Assembly: GCA_019454045.1 (NCBI GenBank)
Contig: SKCR01035568.1
Location: 124,001 to 188,000, forward strand
Length of the DNA: 64,000 nt
Reading direction: 5' to 3'
From: Zanthoxylum bungeanum
Taxonomy: Eukaryota; Streptophyta; Magnoliopsida; Sapindales; Rutaceae
The position numbers and the translations under genes are program-made. Positions 10,828 to 22,990 of this stretch are shown in pieces. The number at the start of each line of letters is the position of its first letter. Within the stretch, counting starts at the first letter, position 1. Under the pieces are notes generated by a model. It worked only from the letters and a program-made list of their open reading frames with translations. It did no database searches and was not told the origin of the DNA.

Positions 10828-13360
10828 TGATGGGTTTTGGGCGAAGGGCGCGGCGGAAGTGCGGTTCGGGCAAAATCGTAATTTTAAAACTATTTCAAAT
10901 TACCGAACAAATTATTCAATATCTAATATGAATAATTTATTCATATTTCACCTAAAAACATTTATTCGATATCAAATAACGACATAAATAAGGTAGAAAC
11001 TTCGCGAAACTTTTACGAAAAATATTTTTCCGCAAAATGACGCAAAACGCGTTTTTTGACCGAACCGACCACCCAACACTTATGGGGACTGCCCAGGTCA
11101 GCCCCAATAGTGTTAGGGCAGTTCATGGGCTGCCCGAACAGTGAAAAATTCACTGTTTGGGCAGCCGTCACCCGGTTGGCTCAAAAGTCACTTGGTAAAG
11201 CCGTTTTTCACCGTTTTCGCTTATTTCAACTCCGAAACAATTTCCAGAAATTGTTCCAACACCCAAAACACATCCAATATATTTATATGACATCAATTTT
11301 ATCAACATATTCACTGATTTTTCCAGATCTAATCCAGAACACAAATTTGTCAATTTTCATGCTTTAATCCAATTTTTTCAAGATTAATCCAATTAATCAA
11401 AACACCAATCAAAGTCACCACACATGAACCACCCAAGAAAATTTCTAGGTATTACAAGAGTGGTCATAACACTCTAGAATGGCAACATATCATCTAATAA
11501 TAAAATTGGACAATAATTACATTAATATCGTCCAAATCAACTTCACACATGCACTTTACTTCCAAATCCATCCACCAAAACCAAAAGCCCCAAATTCTTA
11601 AGGAAAATGAAACCCTAGAATCATACTAGATCATCAAGAAAACAAGAAACATGCTTTCAAGCTTAGAGATATATAGGATTACCTTTAATTCCTTAATTTC
11701 CTAAGCTTTTTCCTTGATTTTCTTCATTTTCCTCATTTGTTTCATCAAACCACATTTGAGAGCATTTTTTCTTGTTAAGTTTCGGCCATGGTGGAGAATA
11801 GAATAAGAAAATAAAAAAAAAATTAAATTAAAACCATTTTGCCGACTTTAGGGGGCATTTTTGTCCAATTACCATATTTAATTCAATTAAATATATATTA
11901 AACTTTATGTTAACCAATCATAATTGCACACATTAAGTTTAATTAAATCATGCCATTTGTTCCAATAATAAGTAAACATATTTCATAACATTTATGAAAT
12001 ATAGATATTATTTAACTATTCAAATATTTAACAATTAAATATCTAAATAATTAATTAATATAATTATTATTGTATATGTATTTTTATTTACATTAAATAA
12101 CAAATACATATATTAATGGCATGTGTCAAAATCTCATTTGACAAATAATTAATATGTATCAAATCAAATTTTGTATCAAATACAAATATTTATTAATTAC
12201 GATTGACCAAAAATGCCCTTATACATGTGTTATCGTTTAACCGATTAAACGGTCTGAATTAACTCATTTAATCCGGTGAAGTATTATGAATAATCTGTAT
12301 TATTCATAATGTGTTGCCCAAGTGCTCAACGAGTACACTTCATATTGTGGGACTCTCTAAGTTTAGGTTTATCCGTCACGAAATCCAATTTCATGTCCAT
12401 AATTCATCCACTCATGAATTATGACGACCACGGATAATCTCGCTAAACTATGCATGTCGAGGTCATTGCATACGTATAATTTCTCTGTCACAGGCTATCC
12501 ATATTATACCTGGAATATAGATGAAAACGTCAAATCCTTTTGGTATAATATATTCGACTTTCAATTTACGATTTCTAAATAACACTCGGAACTGATTTCC
12601 GAAGTTATACCACGGCCATGGATTTATTAGATTGTAAACACGTGCAGGATGTCTATGCCCTGTACACAGGACGGACGGATCCTCTCTTGATACGCAATGG
12701 ATATCATGAGCATCAGTCAACACCCAACGAACAGGCGGAGGTCTGATCTAAATAGATCGGTGACGTGACTGCCATCAAAATATGGAGGATAACTCATATA
12801 TCCCACTGTGGTATCTCAAGTCGAATGACCACTATGCTCGCTCAACTCGAGAAGATTCCTATTGACGTTGGTGTACCATTTATTAGGAAATCTTCAGTGA
12901 GTCATTCAGTGTTTATCAAATAAACACCAACATGTCTATACGAGTCTCACAAGACTCATGGTTCCTTGGGATAAACCATTGGACAAAGTCACGATATACG
13001 ACATGTACTGGTCTCAGCGAATTTTACTAACCGACCCGTGTTAGCAAATCTTGACCAGGAACTTTATTTAATGATATACATCTTATAGTGTGCTTCCCAA
13101 TGTCAATTACAAACTACGTTGTAACTGCGCACTACATTGTAAATCCTAGGGTCTTTGTCTAATATACACGTATCACTAAACCAGATTTAGTTTCAATCTA
13201 ATCATAATTAGATATCTAATCGTAATTAGATCGAATATGTGAATAACAGAAAAGAGGTGCTACCATTAAATAAGTAATATTATGGAAAAATGAATTGCTC
13301 GTATTTATGAATCGGACATAAATACGATCCGGATTGACACTCTGAGCACCAACCCTAACA
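10828..13360 (-). mobile_element. Element A 3' LTR
   Basis: On the minus strand it begins TGTTAGGGTTGGTGCTCAG and ends near ...CAAAACCCATCA, about 2.53 kb. The beginning is nearly the same as the LTRs of E. The 13361 edge is fixed by the adjacent polypurine tract. The 10828 edge is set by comparison with 40438. Confidence 0.85.
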
Positions 13361-13375
13361 ATTTCTCCCACTTGC
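13361..13375 (-). other. Polypurine tract of element A
   Basis: On the minus strand GCAAGTGGGAGAAAT directly precedes the LTR, identical to the tract of E at 57382-57396. It primes plus-strand DNA synthesis. A second copy lies at 35297 in the duplicated block. Confidence 0.85.
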
Positions 13376-14729
13376 TCTAGTGCCAATCCACAGTATCATA
13401 TACACATCTCAATATGTATCCCATACCCATGGCCCTCAAGAGCTCACCTAGCACTCAAGAGGTAGGCAACAACAAGTAAGTCTGCTTTAATTAATTGAGT
13501 CTGTATAACAAACTCAATCGTTTTCCTTAGCCAGCATCATTCATATTTTGTAGATTCCAAATTCCACATCAATATTACTCAGACGCTATATCAGTATTGT
13601 GATATAGCTACTGAGTTGTCTATGTATTTAGAGATCAAATCCAAATACTATGAGACAACCGCAAACACTACACTAATATGAAAACTTCTAATCTATAGAG
13701 TCATTATGCAACTTCATAAGTCAATACTTCATAAGTTCCAACTGATTCCACTAGTTTAGTAAAATCAATGGTGACACTCCCACTGTATCTTTTCTGACTT
13801 TATATGACATAGACCATCTAATGTCATAATTAGGATCAAAACTAATCTGACCTTATGGTTGCAGACTAAATTCTCCATGAATAAGAAACTCATTCTTAAT
13901 ATCTTTAAGATAACAAAGAACATGTTTCAAGATCCATCATATGGTCTGCAGCATATCAAAATAACTCATAACAATTATGATTAAATTGATCTCTTTAATC
14001 GCACATAATATAGTATTCATTATGCCATTATCCTATAATGCATAAGATTGATTATACATTGTAATCAATTTCTCTTTCGACAAAGGTATCATCATTTACG
14101 AAAGATGAATACTATATGTACAAAAGACACGTTAACTGTCAAACAGTTATACTAACTGTCATACAGATAGTCTTAATGTGTCCTTTATTAGATCATATCT
14201 AATGCACGACTAAAGAGAGTATATCACAAGTCTCTTATTTTATATCATATATAAAACTTTATATCAAATATAACAGAGACTACTCACACTGCTTTCACGG
14301 AGAAAAGAAGACTTATGATATATCCAATGCTAGAAAGAAATTTGTACGCTCCCACTAACCCTACCAACAAATATGAATTCTCTATGCTTTGATAAAATCA
14401 TACAATCTGACTGTAATCAAAATTAGAGAAAACGAATTTCCGGAAAGCTTACCTGAGTCTACAATAGGATGTATAAGCTAGTATATCAAACTGTGATCTT
14501 AGCAGAATAAAAACTCCAAGGCCATTCTAGAATGAATTCTTCAAACAAAGAAATCACGATGGATCTCTCATTCGAAGAAATCACTCAAGAATGCCATTTT
14601 GCATTATTTAGCCAAAATACATAGTTTAATATAAACATTAACCAACAGATCTTTAATTTTTCAAACAGTGCGACTAGAGACAAGCTTCCTCAGAATCTAC
14701 AATAGACTACTGAGTATAACCGTTATCAC
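13376..14729 (-). mobile_element. Element A interior, 3' part
   Basis: Homologous, in reverse orientation, to about 55970-57380 of element E. No gene was found. A hairpin (ATACATAT, loop TGAG, ATGTGTAT) at 13400-13419 lies just upstream of the polypurine tract, as in E. Confidence 0.8.
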
Positions 14730-16608
14730 TATTAGACAATTATGACCCATAGCGTCACTATTTGTAAAAGACATTGTGGTTTTTGTACAAATTAATTATG
14801 TAGCAAAGAAATTGCATTTTATCATTTTGTAATTTGATTACTTAAATATATAAATGATAAAAGTCCCTATGATTAGTTCCGGATTATAAGATATGAGACA
14901 GTATCAATCCATAAAGGTTTAATCATTAAATATCCCTAGTCGTAGTATTATCGAGGCTGGACATCGATAATGCGGAATAGACTAGTATCGCACTTGTGCG
15001 TGTTATGGAAGCGTAACGGCATAGTTCTCATATATTTAAGTATTGGATACTTATGCAAGTGTGATATGAGGTTGTGTTTACCGATGGTACGGAAACAGCT
15101 TCGCTCTGGATAGACCCCGTGGAATCCCATTGGTAGTATGACTATGTGTCTATGGGAATCCGCATCAGGGTATGTGTATTTGGTCTTAACCTGAGACTTA
15201 CATCACTAGTACTTGCGACAATCAATACGCTTTGGTTTTGGTCGTCCAGGACTTTAACAGGTTCTGTGTACGCGTCTTCTGGGTTTATTGAGAATTGTAG
15301 TGTATTGGGTGTGATGTCAAGATGGAAGTATCACTTCAGCATATGGAGATGATGATCACGTAGGGATACAGAACTGGTACTCTAAATGGTTGCAACCATC
15401 GGGATAATATGACAAGGTCATGATTATCCGATTTAAAGAGACTAGTTGCTAGTAATCCGATATATGTTTCGTACGGGGCAGACACTATTCCAGCCCCAGG
15501 CCTTGCATGTGACCATCGATACTGGATCGCAATACGCAATACTACGTATACTACGCCTGATATAGATTATATATTCCATTAAGAATATTTCTGGAGAATT
15601 GGGTAGGCACGGTGCTTTGCTAGAAGCCAACCATGTCTCGTAAATCGGTAAAAACGTAGTACTAGGTACGTACGTGTTCAGATAGTCCGACGACCGGATT
15701 TACTGCCAACATATCCAGGGATCTCTTGGGTCGCTTCCCGAAGATTCACCGATGACGTATGATTCGAGCATAATTAATCTGGGATTAATTACGAAGAGAT
15801 TTTATCTAGGATAAAATACTATTTGAAGAGAGAGAAACGATTAATCCGGAATTAATCGATAAAATAATATATTCGATATATTAAACGAAATTAGATTTCG
15901 ACGCGGAATTAAAATAGGATTTTAATTCGGGCTAACGAATTAATTTAGAATTAATTCGCTAGCGACGTGAATAGTAATTTTGATTGGCATTATTATTTAA
16001 TTAAATTTGATATAATTACGTCGCAACGGAAAGTTCGTTAATTCAGAATTAGCGAACTCGAGCCCGGAAGTGTTTGCGGGCCCACTCGGATTTCGAATCA
16101 AGTGGGGCCCACAAGTCACATCACTAGTCACAACACTTGTCACTTTGAGTGATGAGTTTTGGTAACAATGATGATGACTTGCCTTACACACTTTGTATTG
16201 ATGATGGCTTGTGTAAGACTTTTACCAAAATTTTGGTAAATCATTTATTTGATTTTTGAAATCAAATTTGATAAGTCAACATACACATCTCACTCTCTCA
16301 TCATTCACGCCACTTTGAGCAAAACCATCTCTCCCAATTTTTCTTCATTGCCGTGAGTTGCAAAGAGGAAGAAGAAGATTTGTTGCAAATCTTCAAGAGT
16401 GCTAGCACACAAAGGGATCATCCAAGGTGATAGGGAAACCATCCCAAAAGCTTGGAATCAAAGACAAAGCTTGGAGCTTGTTCATCTTCAACAAAAGACC
16501 ATCTTGGCCGTGACTTCTACAAGGACAATGAGGTGGAATTTTTTAACTTGGGGCATCCATAATCCGCTCATTGCTTGAATGATATTGGGACTATAGTAGA
16601 AACCAACA
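14730..16608 (+). mobile_element. Element C 5' LTR
   Basis: It matches the two LTRs of B along its length. It begins TATTAGACAATTATGACC, where B has TGTTGGACAATTATGACC, so the terminal TG has become TA. It ends AACCAACA at 16608 just before the primer site. About 1.88 kb. Confidence 0.85.
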
Positions 16609-16609
16609 A

Positions 16610-16624
16610 TGGTATCATTGAGCC
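16610..16624 (+). other. Primer binding site of element C
   Basis: TGGTATCATTGAGCC resembles TGGTATCAGAGC, the usual site for initiator tRNA-Met in plant copia elements. It lies one base after the LTR. Confidence 0.85.
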
Positions 16625-17605
16625 TAATTTGAGCATGAAAAATATTAGGGTAAAATTTGGGTAAATTGGATTTGAGCATGATTTAACCAAATTGTTTGTT
16701 TGACCATGCTTGTATATGGATAACTTGGAGTTATTTATGATCAATTTCATGAAAAATTAATTAGATCAATTTTTGCCCAAAATTGAAGCTTGGCCGAAAG
16801 TTACTTGCCCTAAATAGTCATGGTATTTTTTGTTCTTTTGATCATTGGATGAGTTTGAACACTTGGGAAATGTTGATTTGATAATCAATCGGATTGAAAA
16901 TGAAATCGGATAAAAAACCCTCAAAATGCCGTGACCAATATGAGCATGAAATGAGTTGATTTTTTGTTTCAAAATGTTGGACATGAGTTGAACCAATTAA
17001 TACATGATTAATTGATTAAATTAGTATTTTGGAAATATTAATTTAGATAATTAATTGATGTAATACACTTTAATTAATTGAATTTTGAAATTTGGAAAAT
17101 TAAAATTTAATTAAATGGGCTTAATTTAGAATTGGGCTTTAAATGTTATATTTGGGCCTAATGGGCTTGGTTGGGCCAAGTTGATTTAAGTCAATTGGAT
17201 TGGATCCAAATTGGGCCTAAATCATTCCATTAAGTCCAAATATGACAAATGGGCCTTTTAAGTTTAATTGGGCCTTATGGGCCTAAATTGGTTTCTTGGC
17301 AAATAATGATGATTCCTTGAATGGGCTTTGGTATTTGGGTTTGACCCATATTGACCAAAGTTCATGCCTTAAGAAATTAATTGAAAGCCCATTGGACTTT
17401 AATTAAACTACATTGGATCTTAATTGGGCTTTGAGACCCATTTAGATTAGATTTAGAATCTAAGTCTTTAAAGCCACATTAAAAAGTGTAGTTATTTAAT
17501 TTGGAATTAAATATAGAATTAGTATTGAATACAAATTAAATTAGATTTAAATTGTAGTTTGATATAATTCAAGAATTCGTACTTTGAGTATTTATTCTCA
17601 AACGA
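16625..17605 (+). mobile_element. Element C leader, first part, with TGGGCC/TGGGCT cluster
   Basis: Non-coding. Between about 17110 and 17430 the words TGGGCC and TGGGCT (plus one complement) occur roughly a dozen times; the same cluster is at 23480-23790 in B. TGGGCC/GGCCCA is the core of plant site II promoter motifs, so an enhancer role is possible but untested. Confidence 0.7.
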
Positions 17606-17610
17606 GTTGG

Positions 17611-19358
17611 TGACCGGCGTAAACACACACATATAACGCAAGCGCACGTATCGTTCAAGTAGTATAAAAATATCGATCCCACGATGACTTAATATCTAAT
17701 CTATTAATTTTATGAGGTCAAATGATTACTAGTATCTAACAGGTTGTTTGATTGATTTGAAATGGTGACGATTCTAAATTTAAAAACAAGTAAATAAAAT
17801 TGTTCGAAAGTAGGTTTTAAGAAAATTCAATATTAAAAACTATATAGGGTTGTGATTTCTTCCAATATAATTTTAAAGATGAAGTGGTTATCTTAAAGTT
17901 GGGTAATATATTGATTTATTAACCTGGAACACTAAATTATGTGTAAGCCTCTGTCGATGGTCAGACACAAATACCCAGTTTAACCCAATTGAACCATATG
18001 TCTATGTCAACCAAATTATCTGGATTCATTAAGTTTAAGTTCCAATTATGGCTATCCCCCGCCCACCAGGTATATGTCTATCCTGTAAGGAAATCTATTA
18101 AAGGGTTATCTATCCTCAATGAAGATCATTGACTATTGAGTCTAAGGTCTTAAACTTAAAATCCCTATGTCTAGTTCATTTTAAGTTTCTCAGTTAAATT
18201 TTATTAATGGCCAGTTAATGAAAAAGCATTAAGATTAAGACTCAATAAATAAATCTTTATATTACCCAAGCTATAATCTAACCCCTTATAAACCGGTGAT
18301 ATTGGATTTCATCACAACCTCAGATAACTGGCTTAGTTACGACACATATTTACGGGTAGTAAAAAAAACTTAAATAAAATAAAAGACATAAAGTAAAATA
18401 CTGAAAATTAAATACTGAAAAGTAAATGTTGAAAGTAAATGCTGAAATTAAATACTGAAAATTAAATGCTGAAAGTAAATTACTGAAAGTAAATTGCTGA
18501 AAAGTAAATTGCTGAAAAGTAAATTACTGAAAAGTAAAAACTGAAAATTAAAGAAAGAAAAGTACTGTGCGTAAAAGTAAATTGCGGAAAGTAAAAACTG
18601 AAAAGTAAAGAAAAGAAAGTGCGAAAGCGGAAATTAATTACTGAAAGCTGTAAATAAATAAACAAGATACAATCTTTTTAGTATTCTTAAGGAATTTCTT
18701 AGAAGAAAATATGAATTTTACAAATGAAATGACTTGGTATTTATAGGCAAAATTTTGCCTCCATCAAATCATCCACCAAATCAATTATTAATTGCTCCAC
18801 TAATTGCTTCACCAAATCCATTATTAATTGCTCCACTAATCTCTTATCATGTTTGGTGATGATTTGATAATTTTTATTATTTATTTATTAATTTATTTTT
18901 TGCTTTGAAAATGATTGAAAGTGACTTTAATAATTACACACAACACACTTCTGGATGGTTCATCAATTTCAGGCATGAAATCTTCAGAATTCGAAATTAT
19001 TTTGTCTTTCAAAGCTGTAGATCTTTGAGTATTCTTTAATCTGGAACTTAAATCAGCTCAATCCGATATCGGAGTAAAACGTTATTCCCAAATTACGACA
19101 GATGCACAAAATTGGAATTTCCAAAACTACACTTCGCTAAAACGCCCTTTCAAGTTTCCAATCTCCAAAATTAATATGTCAAGTCCAATTTTTGCCCTTA
19201 TTTGACCCATATTTCGTCCTAAATGATTTCATCAAGTCCCAATATTTTTTTATCTACAAAATAAACTAAAACATATCAAAACGTTCATCAAACTCGAGAA
19301 ACTAAACAAAATATTAAGTAAAAGGGGCGGTAAATATTGATATATTTTCTGCTCATCA
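17611..19358 (-). mobile_element. Solo LTR (family D) in the leader of C
   Basis: A 1,748-bp TG...CA unit flanked by a perfect 5-bp duplication GTTGG (17606-17610 and 19359-19363). Element B keeps the uninterrupted site (GTTGG at 23965-23969), an empty-site control. On the minus strand it begins TGATGAGCAGAAAATATATC, a start I associate with plant Ty3-gypsy LTRs; the superfamily and orientation are tentative. No internal coding region, so it is a solo LTR. A relative starts at 63067. Confidence 0.85.
18376..18660. repeat. Minisatellite with CTGAAA-GTAAAT units
   Basis: Many imperfect 12-17-base units of the type TACTGAAAAGTAAAT and TGCTGAAAGTAAAT lie in a row inside the solo LTR. The relative at 63067 shows only short similar pieces (AAAGTAAAA near 63210-63230). 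Confidence 0.85.
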
Positions 19359-19363
19359 GTTGG

Positions 19364-20582
19364 ACTCGTGTAAAATCAAATCGTTGTTTGAACATTGGAT
19401 GATCACTTTATTCAAGATTAATTAATTGGATTAGATTGGTTGAATAACATGCTTTGTGTGAATACATGGATGTGTTGAATGAATAACGTATATCAGATGG
19501 ATATTAGAAGGGAAATGGCAATTTTGGAAATTATTGTAAATTTAGAATTTATTGTAAATTTAGAATTTATTAAATTGGACCTGCGTGTCCAGCCTTATCT
19601 CTATTGATTCTTTGTAATTCTCTTCTCACCTAATTCCCCTCAATGTTAATGAGGTTTCTTTAATTGTATTATGTAATTGGGTAGAAGTAAGAATAGTGCT
19701 AGCCGGGGAGAGAAAAGGGAGTGATTCGTTCTAGGAACAATCTGTGAAGTATCCATCTGCATATCGTTATTAATTTATTTCTGCTCCTTATAATGCTTTT
19801 AGAATGCATGCTTAAGGGTGTATGATGAGACCTAACAAAGATAATAAATTGGTTGCCAATTTACGCGAAAAACCCTCAACAAAATAATAAGCGTTTTCCT
19901 TCCATTGAGTGATTCTTACTCAAGATCCAAGATTGGCACTAGTTTATTGGCCAAAGTCAAGACCTTTGTCCATCGCGGATGTGTTTGAATCATGAAGGCT
20001 TTGTTCCATATCGGTGTCTTATCCAAGTTGTGATTTGTTGGCCAAAGTCAAGATCACTTCTTGTCCTTCGACATCGATTACGAAGCTTTCCAAAGTCAAT
20101 GGGTTCCGCTTAACTGGAATCATTAAGCTTGTTGTGCCAAAGCCAAGGCTTAGTTGATTCAGAGGAAATAGGTTAGGAAAATATATTGGATATATTGGCA
20201 TATATATTGTATATATGTTTCGGACTTGGAGGTCCACCTACCGGATCTAGGAATTGGATGAGATCCAATTGATCTTAGAGATCTACCTAGTTAAATATCA
20301 TACAGCTTGTTGGCCAAAGTCAAGGTTGTGTGTTATTTAACGGGATCCTAGCCCACTAGGAAACTAGGTTTCCCGAGTACTCAATAGAGGGTTAGAGGCT
20401 CGCCGAAAAATAGTGGGAGGCTAGTATTGAATTTGCAATTTCGTTCAAATACTTAGCTTTACGCGCTTTCAAATTATTTCGTCAATTATTTTATTAGTTG
20501 GACTAATATATTATTATTTTTTTGTAACAGTTAGACTGTACTCATACATCGTTAATCGAATAGTTGGACTATTGCGGTTAAG
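19364..20582 (+). mobile_element. Element C leader, second part, up to gag
   Basis: Non-coding. It carries the hairpin array described separately (19935-20338), then GATCCTAGCCCACTAGG and the box ATAGTGGGAGGC (20407-20418). Gag begins at 20583. Confidence 0.75.
19935..20338 (+). other. Hairpin array with loop core GCCAAAG in element C
   Basis: Four clear hairpins have loops of 18-19 bases. Loop 1 (19944-19961) is closed by GT/AC and GGCA/TGTC. Loop 2 (20035-20052) is closed by GTGAT/ATCAC plus AAG/CTT. Loop 3 (20129-20147) is closed by TAAGC/GCTTA plus outer pairs. Loop 4 (20307-20324) is closed by CATACAGC/GTTGTGTG plus AAATA/TATTT. Loops 2 and 4 are identical, TTGTTGGCCAAAGTCAAG; loops 1 and 3 are close variants. 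A fifth, weaker one lies near 20083-20106. The stems differ in sequence while the loops stay alike, which suggests selection on RNA structure. Confidence 0.65.
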
Positions 20583-21105
20583 ATGACAGGAAAGTTGAGC
20601 ATTAGGGAAATTGTCATGGGCGATAACGTCTTTAATGGCACAAACTTTCAGGACTGGGATATGAATATCAGAATTGTTCTGGGATCCGAGAAGTTACTCT
20701 ACACTATAGAGCGACCTCTTGGGCCTAAGCCCCGACCTGATCAGTTGCTTGAGCTAGAGCTTTGGAAGACTCATAACGATGATAATGCGACTGCTCAATC
20801 GGTAATGCTTGCCGCTATGACTCTGTAATTCCGTCGTCAAAATAAGGGGTTGGATCCCTATGAGATGATGGCGAAGTTGCACGATCTCCACCGATCTAAT
20901 CTTAGATCGCAAAGATACGAGTTACATAAGAAGCTCTTCTGCGCTTGCATGTCAGAGGGTACGTCTGTTGAGCACCATGTCTCACAGATTATTACTGACA
21001 TTGAGCATCTCGGACAGATGGGCATAGTCTCCGAGGCTGAGACTTTAGTAGATTTGATCCTACAGTCTCTCCCCGGCACTTGGAATGGGTACATCATGAA
21101 CTACA
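20583..21105 (+). pseudogene. Element C gag, N-terminal part
   Basis: It opens MTGKLSIREIVMGDNVFNG and reads NFQDWDMNIRIVLGSEK, the usual N-terminus of copia Gag. One in-frame stop lies at 20826-20828, after which the same frame continues with EHHVSQIITDIEHLG and LVDLILQSLPGTW. It is cut at 21105 by element B. The same frame resumes at 30766 once one copy of the CTACA duplication is discounted. Family knowledge: Gag forms the virus-like particle and binds element RNA. Broken by one stop and a 9.7-kb insertion. Confidence 0.92.
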
Positions 21106-22975
21106 TGTTGGACAATTATGACCCATAGCATCACTATTTGTACAGATCATGGTGTTGTTGTACAAATTAACTATGTGACAAAGGAAATTTCCTTTTTATC
21201 ATTTGTAATTGGATTACCTAGATGTATAAATGATAAAAGGTCCATATAATTAGTTCCGGATTGAGATGATATGAGACAGTATCAATCCACGAAGGTTTAA
21301 TCATTAAATATCCCTAGTCAGAGTATTATCGAGATTGGACATCGATAATGCGTAAAATACTAGTATTACACTTGTGCACGTTGTGGGAGCATAACGGCAT
21401 AGTTCTCATATATTTGGGTATAGGATACTCATGCAAGTGTAATAGGAGGTTGTGTTTACCGATGGTACGGAAACAGCTTCGCTCTTGCACCGCTAATACT
21501 TGCGACAATCAATATGCTTTGGTTTTAGTCGTCCAGGGGTTTAACAGGTTCTGTGTACGCCTCTTCTGGGTATATTGAGAATCGTAGTGTATTGGGTGTG
21601 ATGTCAAGACGGAAGTATCACTCCAGTCATAGTGGAGATGATGATCACGTAGGATACGGAATTGGTGCTCTTATGTACTGCAGTCATCGGGATAATATGA
21701 CTAGTTCATGATTATCCGATTATAGAGACTAGTTACCAGAGATCCGATATGCGCTTCGTATGGGGCAGACACAATTCCAGCCTCAGGCCTTGCACGTGAC
21801 ATCCGATGCTGGATCGTAATACGCAATACTACGTATACTACGCCTGATATAGATCACTTATTCCTTTAAGAATATTTCTGGAGAATTGGGTAGGCACGGT
21901 GCTTTGCTAGAAGCCAACCATGTCTTGTAAATCGGTAAAAACGTAGTACTATGTACATACGTGTTCAGATAGTCCGACGACCGGATTTCCTGCCAACATA
22001 TCCGGGGATCTCATGGTCGCTTCCCGAAGATTCACTGATGACGTATGACTCGTACTTTATTAATCTGGGATTAATTACGGAGATATTTTATATGGGATAA
22101 AATATCATTTGAAGAGAGAGAATGATTAATTTGGAATTAATCGATAAAATAATATATTCGATATATTATACGAAATTGGATTTCGACACGGAATTAAAAT
22201 TAGATTTTAATTCGGGCGAACGAGTTAATTTAGAATTAATTCGTAAGCGACGTGAATAGTAATTTTGCTAGGCACAATTATTTAATTGGATTTGATTTAA
22301 TTACGTCGCAACGGAAAATTCGTTAATTCGGAATTAGCGAACCCGAGCCTGGGAGTGTTTGCGGGCCCACTCGCATTTCGAATCAAGTGCGGCCCACAAG
22401 TCACATCAAGTGTCAAATCTCTAGTCAATCAAGTGATGGATGTCTTGTCACTTTGAGTGATTGACAACTAGTCACTATTCATGATTGATGGTGGTGGTTG
22501 GATGGCTTTAATGCCATTTACCATTTTTGAATTTGGTATATCTTTTGACTTTGTTTTTGAAACAAAAACCAACCAACACTATTCTTCTTCCTCTCTCTCT
22601 CCACTCACGCCCAATCGGCTATTTTTCTCTCTTTTGGTTCATCTTTGCCGAGAACCACAAGGAACAAAATGGGAAATTTGTGGCAAATTTTCCAATGCTA
22701 GCACATGAAGAGTCATCCAAGGTGATAGGGGAACAAACTCATGAGCATGGAATCACAACACAAAGCTTGGAGCTTGGAGATCCATCCATGGAGTTGACCA
22801 AATTTGGAGGAGCACAAAAACAGTCCAAAACTGTGAGCTTCAATGGAGCAAAAGGTTTTATGTTCGACGCATCGCATAACCGATCAATGTAAGTATGATT
22901 CCGCCATACTTTTATGAGTATTCACACATGTTTTATTGCTTGAATTGATCTTGAGACTAATCTAGAAACCCAACA
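21106..22975 (+). mobile_element. Element B 5' LTR
   Basis: TGTTGGACAATT...AAACCCAACA, 1,870 bp. Relative to the 3' LTR it lacks a segment after CTTCGCTCT (21485), present at about 29147-29237. Confidence 0.95.
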
Positions 22976-22976
22976 A

Positions 22977-22990
22977 TGGTATCTTGAGCC
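22977..22990 (+). other. Primer binding site of element B
   Basis: TGGTATCTTGAGCC, a tRNA-Met type site one base after the LTR. Confidence 0.85.

Noticed and set aside
15290..15310. TTGTAGTG as the missing right CACTA end
   Set aside because: It is a regular part of the B/C LTR, present in every copy, without CACTA subterminal repeats.
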